This document shows, piece after piece, positions 60,166 to 64,000 of a DNA stretch of 64,000 nucleotides. The notes under the pieces were generated by a model that worked only from the letters and a program-made list of their open reading frames with translations, made no database searches and was not told where the DNA came from. The DNA comes from an uncultured Tenacibaculum sp. (GTDB taxonomy: Bacteria; Bacteroidota; Bacteroidia; Flavobacteriales; Flavobacteriaceae): positions 496,001-560,000 of the forward strand of contig CANLQH010000001.1 of NCBI GenBank assembly GCA_947493285.1. The letters run 5' to 3'. A program made the translations under genes and the position numbers. The stretch's first letter is position 1. Every line of letters begins with the position of its first letter.

Positions 60166-61845
60166 ATGTTACCTAATAAAACATTTAAAATTCAACTACA
60201 AATCATATTTTTTATGATTTGTAGTTTTTCATTTTCTCAAATTAAACAACTAGATTCTGCTTATATATATTACTCTAAAGCTATATCTTATCATGAAAAA
60301 AATAATGATATTAAAGCTTATAAATATTATATAAAATCAAAGGGGCTTTATACAATTTTAAATCTTAAAGATAGTATTGCAAAATGCAACTTGAGCTTAT
60401 TTAGTTTAACCAACTCTAAAAACAATTTAAAAAAAGATTCTAAAGTATTTTTAGATGAATACTATCAATATGCCTTGGCTAAAAACGACACTAATGTTTT
60501 AACAATTTCATTTTTTAGATATGCGCAATATTACTTTAATTCAGATAGTATTCAAACTTCTTCAAACTACTATAAAAAAATATTAAGTATTACCAAAAAT
60601 ATAAATACTAAAGCTAATATCTACGCAAATTTAGCCCTCTTATATACTAAAAAATTTCCTGATTCTGCTCAAATGTTTTTTGATAAAACTTTAAGTTTAT
60701 ATACTCAAGAGCATAAAAATCAATTATTTTCAACTTATATAAATTATGCAAATTTCTTTCAACAAAGTAAACAATATAATAAAGCAATAGAACAGTTAAA
60801 AAAAGCAGAAAAAATTGAACCTACAAAATTCAACTTAAAGTATAAGAAAATATTATATGGAAAATTCGCCAACTGTTATAAAGGGATAAACGACTATAAT
60901 AAAGCATATAAAAGCTATGCTCTATATAACTCTTACAGAGATAGCTTAAACAACACACAACAAAATATAGCAATTGCAGATCTAGATAAGAAATATGAAA
61001 CTGCTGAAAAAGAAAAGCAAATACTTATTGAGCAACAAAAGAAAAAACAAAATCGTAATTTATTCTTAGGTTCTTTAAGCTTTTTAGTTCTTGGTGGTGG
61101 CATAGGTTTATTAACTTTAACAAATTCTCGAAAAAAAAGACTCCTTGCTGAACAACAACAAGAGTTAGAAAAGCAAAAAAACTTAACTCTATTAAAGGAA
61201 CAAGAAATTGTTTCTATTAACGCAATGATTGATGGTCAAGAAAAAGAACGTATACGAATTGCCGAAGATTTACATGATAATATTGGTAGTGTTTTAGCTA
61301 CTCTAAAACTACATTTTGAGAATCTAAAATTTAATAGAGAAAAAAAGCAATTTAATCAAGATGAGTTGTACCAAAAAACTGAAAAACTCATTGATGAAAC
61401 CTATTTAAAAGTACGCAGTTTAGCACATGCAAAAAATGCGGGGGTTATCGCTAATAAAGGTTTGTTAGTTGCCGTAAAATTAATGGCTGAAAAAATATCA
61501 AACGCTAACAAAATTACAATTCATGTCTTAGATTTTGGTTTAGATGAACGACTAGATAATAACTTAGAAATTTCAATATTTAGAATCATTCAAGAATTAA
61601 TAACAAATATTATTAAGCATTCTGAAGCTACAGATGCAACTATAAATATTGCACTCTATGACCAGAACTTAAACATTATTATTGAAGACAATGGAAAAGG
61701 GTTTATTTATGATAAAACAACTTTAAAGGAAGGTATTGGACTAAGCTCTATTGGAACTAGGGTTCAACATTTAAATGGTACATTTACTATAGATTCAACT
61801 ATAAGCAAAGGAACTTCTATTATTATCAATATTCCTATAACTTAA
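60166..61845 (+). CDS. TPR-sensor histidine kinase (HisKA_3)
   Basis: 559 residues from ATG 60166; a longer frame reaching back into the previous gene would spoil the signal peptide. Signal peptide to about 24 (CSFSFSQ), TPR-like helical repeats in the periplasm (about 28-260), coiled coil, one membrane span (about 299-320), a second coiled coil, then HisKA_3 with ERIRIAEDLHDNIGSVLATL (phospho-His 370). The ATPase domain has QELITNIIKHS (N box) and EDNGKGF (508-513), then GIGLSSI. It would pass phosphate to the NarL-type regulator just downstream. Confidence 0.93.
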   Translation: MLPNKTFKIQLQIIFFMICSFSFSQIKQLDSAYIYYSKAISYHEKNNDIKAYKYYIKSKGLYTILNLKDSIAKCNLSLFSLTNSKNNLKKDSKVFLDEYYQYALAKNDTNVLTISFFRYAQYYFNSDSIQTSSNYYKKILSITKNINTKANIYANLALLYTKKFPDSAQMFFDKTLSLYTQEHKNQLFSTYINYANFFQQSKQYNKAIEQLKKAEKIEPTKFNLKYKKILYGKFANCYKGINDYNKAYKSYALYNSYRDSLNNTQQNIAIADLDKKYETAEKEKQILIEQQKKKQNRNLFLGSLSFLVLGGGIGLLTLTNSRKKRLLAEQQQELEKQKNLTLLKEQEIVSINAMIDGQEKERIRIAEDLHDNIGSVLATLKLHFENLKFNREKKQFNQDELYQKTEKLIDETYLKVRSLAHAKNAGVIANKGLLVAVKLMAEKISNANKITIHVLDFGLDERLDNNLEISIFRIIQELITNIIKHSEATDATINIALYDQNLNIIIEDNGKGFIYDKTTLKEGIGLSSIGTRVQHLNGTFTIDSTISKGTSIIINIPIT

Positions 61846-61861
61846 TACTTAAGCTTAGGTA
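61846..61861 (+). promoter_or_regulatory. Operator site B, 7-2-7 inverted repeat (TACTTAA-GC-TTAGGTA)
   Basis: Half-sites TACTTAA and TACCTAA (reverse strand) in 7-2-7 layout, directly after the kinase stop. It starts 39 bases before the -7 element TATCTTTG at 61885-61892, so its centre is near -43 from the predicted transcription start, a position typical of activators. Confidence 0.7.
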
Positions 61862-61884
61862 TATTTTTTAGTGAATGCATTTCT

Positions 61885-61892
61885 TATCTTTG
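61885..61892 (+). promoter_or_regulatory. -7 element of the response regulator gene
   Basis: TATCTTTG, 17 bases before the ATG at 61910. It suggests a promoter for the regulator of its own in addition to read-through from the kinase gene. Confidence 0.65.
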
Positions 61893-61909
61893 ATACAAAC
61901 AGATAGAAT

Positions 61910-62551
61910 ATGGTAAGTATTGCTATGGCAGAAGACCATCAGATGTTAATAGATGGTGTTAAATCTTTTTTTGAATATGACGAAGATATCAATATTATTG
62001 GTACGGTAAATAATGGAGAAGATTTAATAAAACTTGTCTCTCTTAAGCAACCTAAGTTAGTAATTACAGATATTCGGATGCCTAAAATGGATGGCATTCA
62101 AGCTACTCAATTAATTAAATCTCAATTTCCTCATATTAAAGTACTTGCATTAACTATGTTTGATCAACCTGATGCTATCAAGCAGATGTTAGATGCAGGA
62201 GCTTCTGGTTATTTACTCAAAAACTCAGGCATTAAAATGCTTTCAAAAGCGATTGTTACTGTTGCTAATGGAGATACTTTTTTTGATCCAAATGTAGCTT
62301 TCAATTTTATGAACGACTATATCAATGAAAATGTAACAGTTGGAAAATCTGAAAAAGTAGTTTTATCTAATAGAGAAAAAGAAATTTTACATCTCATTGC
62401 CAACGGAAATACTTCTAAAGAAATCGCAAAAACCTTATTTATAGCCAAAACAACTGTAGATACCCATAGAAAAAACATAATTCGTAAACTGAATTTAAAA
62501 AACGGTAACGAACTTGTAAAATATGCTATTGATAAAAAATATCAGTTTTAA
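61910..62551 (+). CDS. NarL/FixJ-family response regulator
   Basis: 213 residues. Receiver domain 1-120 with acidic pocket AMAEDHQ (Glu 8/Asp 9), phospho-acceptor Asp 54 in VITDIRMPKMDG, Thr in ALTMF and Lys in YLLKNSG. LuxR-type helix-turn-helix at about 148-205: LSNREKEILHLIANGNTSKEIA, then AKTTVDTHRKNIIRKL. A dimeric DNA-binding activator or repressor. The 7-2-7 sites A, B and C around it are its probable targets. It follows the kinase by 64 bases. Confidence 0.94.
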   Translation: MVSIAMAEDHQMLIDGVKSFFEYDEDINIIGTVNNGEDLIKLVSLKQPKLVITDIRMPKMDGIQATQLIKSQFPHIKVLALTMFDQPDAIKQMLDAGASGYLLKNSGIKMLSKAIVTVANGDTFFDPNVAFNFMNDYINENVTVGKSEKVVLSNREKEILHLIANGNTSKEIAKTLFIAKTTVDTHRKNIIRKLNLKNGNELVKYAIDKKYQF

Positions 62552-62555
62552 AGAT

Positions 62556-62571
62556 TACCTAAACATAGGGA
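62556..62571 (+). promoter_or_regulatory. Operator site C, 7-2-7 inverted repeat (TACCTAA-AC-ATAGGGA)
   Basis: Imperfect inverted repeat (5 of 7 positions symmetrical) 5 bases after the regulator stop and 55 before the ATG at 62626. It starts 39 bases before the -7-like TACTTTAG at 62595-62602, as for sites A and B. Confidence 0.6.
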
Positions 62572-62594
62572 TATTAATACACTAAGTTTAAAAT

Positions 62595-62602
62595 TACTTT
62601 AG
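62595..62602 (+). promoter_or_regulatory. -7-like element of the beta-barrel gene
   Basis: TACTTTAG, one change from the TAnnTTTG consensus, 24 bases before the ATG at 62626. Confidence 0.45.
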
Positions 62603-62625
62603 ACTCAACTAAAAACAACCTTATT

Positions 62626-63435
62626 ATGCGAGTATTTAAAATAATCTTTTTGCTTTGTGTAATGTCTGCACAAGCCCAAAAACAAATTACCAACACTAAA
62701 ATTGAGTTTGGAAATTATATTTTTACTTCTGATTTTCAGACTAATTATACTACAGATTTTAATGGTGAAAAAATACAAGAAGAAAGAATCATTCATCACA
62801 TAGGAAGTATTATTAATGCTATTAAAGTTGTAAATGATACTACTGTAATTATTCAATATTACAAAAGTAAATCTTACGCAAATAATGATAATAAAATAAA
62901 AGGAAATACTTTTAATGAAAAGTATTTTAAAAGTGATAACATCTTAAAATATTTTAAAATAAAAATTGATGATTTTTTAAAGGTTACAACAAAATACTAC
63001 TCTTTATACAAAGGTGCTTCAGCGGGCTTTTATTCTGTACCATTTAAATTACGCTTTAACAATTTTGATTTTGAACAAGAGTTAAATATAGGTTTAAGTA
63101 TAGGAGCACAATACAGATTAAGTAGAAAATTAAAAGATAGATGGATTTTAGAGCCTAATATTGGTGTAGGGCTCGCCAAAATTGATTTAAATTCAAAGAA
63201 TAGCAATGTAGATGAATCTAGAACCGCCAGCGCCTTTTCTATCTCTTCAGGGTTATTATTACGTTTTTCAAAAAATATTAATGCTGGATTATTTGTTGGT
63301 TGGGATTTCTTAGCCAATGAAGATTCTGATACAAATTGGGAACATGATGGAAAAGCATGGTTAGGTATAGGAATTAATATCGGTTTTAATATTTCTAATA
63401 GCAAAGAGTCTAAGGAAACCAACTCAGCTAAATAA
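62626..63435 (+). CDS. Secreted beta-barrel-like protein, probable target of the two-component system
   Basis: 269 residues. Signal peptide of about 18 residues ends MSAQAQ. The first part (about 20-110) is polar. The second half has the strand pattern of a small outer-membrane barrel (FSISSGLLLRFSKNINAGLFVGWDFL, then WLGIGINIGFNIS at the end). No family recognised. Operator site C and a weak -7 element precede it, so it is a candidate output gene of the upstream regulator. It ends 8 bases before the converging cupin gene. Confidence 0.75.
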   Translation: MRVFKIIFLLCVMSAQAQKQITNTKIEFGNYIFTSDFQTNYTTDFNGEKIQEERIIHHIGSIINAIKVVNDTTVIIQYYKSKSYANNDNKIKGNTFNEKYFKSDNILKYFKIKIDDFLKVTTKYYSLYKGASAGFYSVPFKLRFNNFDFEQELNIGLSIGAQYRLSRKLKDRWILEPNIGVGLAKIDLNSKNSNVDESRTASAFSISSGLLLRFSKNINAGLFVGWDFLANEDSDTNWEHDGKAWLGIGINIGFNISNSKESKETNSAK

Positions 63436-63442
63436 TAATCTT

Positions 63443-63814
63443 TTAACCTTCTTCTTCCCTATTAACTAAATCAAAAGAAAAAGCTGGTAAACAAATTGCT
63501 AAATATTCACAAACTTCAGTAAATGGATTTGAATATTGCACACGAACATTTTTTTCTATTTTAATCGATTGTCCTGCTTCTAACACTACAATATCTCCAT
63601 CAATACTAAATTGCTTTTTACCTTTAATTATGTAGGTGTATTCTTCAAATTCTGGTGTCTGAAAAGGCTCAGTCCATCCTGATGGTGCTACCATATGTGC
63701 AATACTTACTTTAGAATTCTTATCGGTAGCATTACCAAAATGTTCTTCTATTAATTTCCCATCGGTAGTAGGTACTACAAACGGACTCTTTTGAATAGTA
63801 AATTTTTTATTCAT
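63443..63814 (-). CDS. Cupin-domain protein
   Basis: 123 residues from ATG 63814. Single cupin barrel with AHMVAPSGWTEPFQTPEFEEYTYIIKGK and LEAGQSIKIEKNVRVQYSNP, the places where cupin motifs 1 and 2 lie. Metal-binding His residues are partly replaced (no HxH), so the activity is unclear. The ATG nine codons further upstream falls in a run of Phe/Tyr codons next to a terminator, so I chose the shorter start. Confidence 0.82.
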   Translation of the reverse strand: MNKKFTIQKSPFVVPTTDGKLIEEHFGNATDKNSKVSIAHMVAPSGWTEPFQTPEFEEYTYIIKGKKQFSIDGDIVVLEAGQSIKIEKNVRVQYSNPFTEVCEYLAICLPAFSFDLVNREEEG

Positions 63815-63826
63815 GCTATAAAAATA

Positions 63827-63857
63827 AAAAAACCGAAACAAATGTTCCGGTTTTTGA
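63827..63857 (-). terminator. Terminator of the gene at the right edge
   Basis: On the minus strand AAAACCGGAACA pairs with TGTTTCGGTTTT (one G-U pair) and is followed by a T run, 8 bases after the stop at 63865. Confidence 0.82.
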
Positions 63858-63864
63858 TGTAATT

Positions 63865-64000
63865 TTAATTAAACCAAATGGTTAATGATTTTATTTTAGC
63901 TAAATCAGGAATTTGTTCTTTCGTTACTTTTTGAGTGCTAAACGCTTTCAATCCTAAATCTTCTTTATCAATCGCAATCGTAGCATTTAAATCATCAATA
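63865..64000 (-). CDS. C-terminal fragment of an unrecognised protein
   Basis: The frame enters from the right edge and ends with TAA at 63867-63865. The visible 44 residues include NATIAIDKEDLGLKAFSTQK and end IKSLTIWFN. No family can be named from this tail; the N-terminal part is outside the window. A terminator follows at once. Confidence 0.6.
   Translation of the reverse strand, partial: IDDLNATIAIDKEDLGLKAFSTQKVTKEQIPDLAKIKSLTIWFN

Noticed and set aside
1..64000. tRNA or rRNA genes, CRISPR array, insertion sequence, prophage or toxin-antitoxin pair
   Set aside because: No cloverleaf arms with GTTC-type T loops, no rRNA blocks, no regularly spaced repeats, no transposase or integrase motifs were seen while reading the window. 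A covariance search would be needed to exclude RNA genes fully.

Overview
The window is a contiguous piece of a low-GC Bacteroidota chromosome, almost certainly from the family Flavobacteriaceae (a marine type such as Tenacibaculum or Polaribacter would fit, but the genus cannot be fixed from the sequence alone). Reasons: promoters of the TTG-N17-21-TAnnTTTG class, many secreted proteins with signal peptides ending in AQ or SQ, carboxypeptidase-like regulatory domains joined to TonB plug domains, a menaquinone pathway, LptD, DUF2853, a split SurA-type chaperone cluster and a cyclophilin-FKBP fusion. No tRNA, rRNA, CRISPR array, insertion sequence or prophage gene was seen. Both ends cut genes: a YebC-family C-terminus at the left and an unrecognised C-terminus at the right.

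Layout. 1-3100: yebC end, a spacer with a tiny ORF, a secreted VWA/TonB-plug protein and a small unknown protein. 3100-8300: minus-strand operon menA, metallo-hydrolase, SRPBCC protein, menC, CPBP protease, menE (menaquinone). 8300-16030: envelope block, with amiC, mlaD and two Fe-S electron-transfer proteins on the minus strand and lptD-ridA diverging. 16080-18560: pfkA, gapA, mgsA (glycolysis and its methylglyoxal bypass). 18650-27650: a sodium/solute symporter, TPR protein, DUF2853, L-serine dehydratase, YdcF-like protein, YaaA, an MBL hydrolase and a conserved 480-residue protein of unknown function. 27700-29300: ECF sigma factor, putative membrane anti-sigma protein and a secreted LTXXQ-like protein. 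29330-31270: small conserved proteins, a CAT-fold acyltransferase and a HAD phosphatase. 31380-32100: a small terminated transcript and two short genes. 32160-37860: idi, queD, a 1237-residue MG2/plug protein and manA. 37960-42080: prfC, a barrel-like secreted protein, and the cyclophilin-FKBP fusion. 42250-45415: three tandem secreted proteins with TonB C-terminal domains. 45600-51210: SurA-like chaperone operon, MoxR ATPase, small lipoprotein. 51327-54690: NTPase, recQ, fmt. 54878-59600: HU, an undecapeptide-repeat protein, an RNA methyltransferase, a methyltransferase, a ZIP transporter. 59700-63435: a TPR histidine kinase and NarL-type regulator module.

Two observations stand out. First, in the two-component module at 59600-63435, three intergenic regions each carry a 7-2-7 inverted repeat built on TACYTAM half-sites, close to the NarL heptamer. 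In all three cases the site starts exactly 39 bases before a TAnnTTTG-like -7 element. This looks like the operator set of the encoded response regulator, which would control its own operon and a beta-barrel-like secreted protein. Second, the 5' end of manA is duplicated on either side of the 1237-residue gene. The outer copy is a dead 16-codon stub directly after queD, which marks the large gene as a later insertion into an idi-queD-manA operon.

Other points of interest are the tandem TonB-C proteins with an invariant C-x10-CF pair and no ExbB/D-type anchor, a probable small RNA or leaderless micro-gene at 31417-31610, and two plug-domain proteins that have no barrel.
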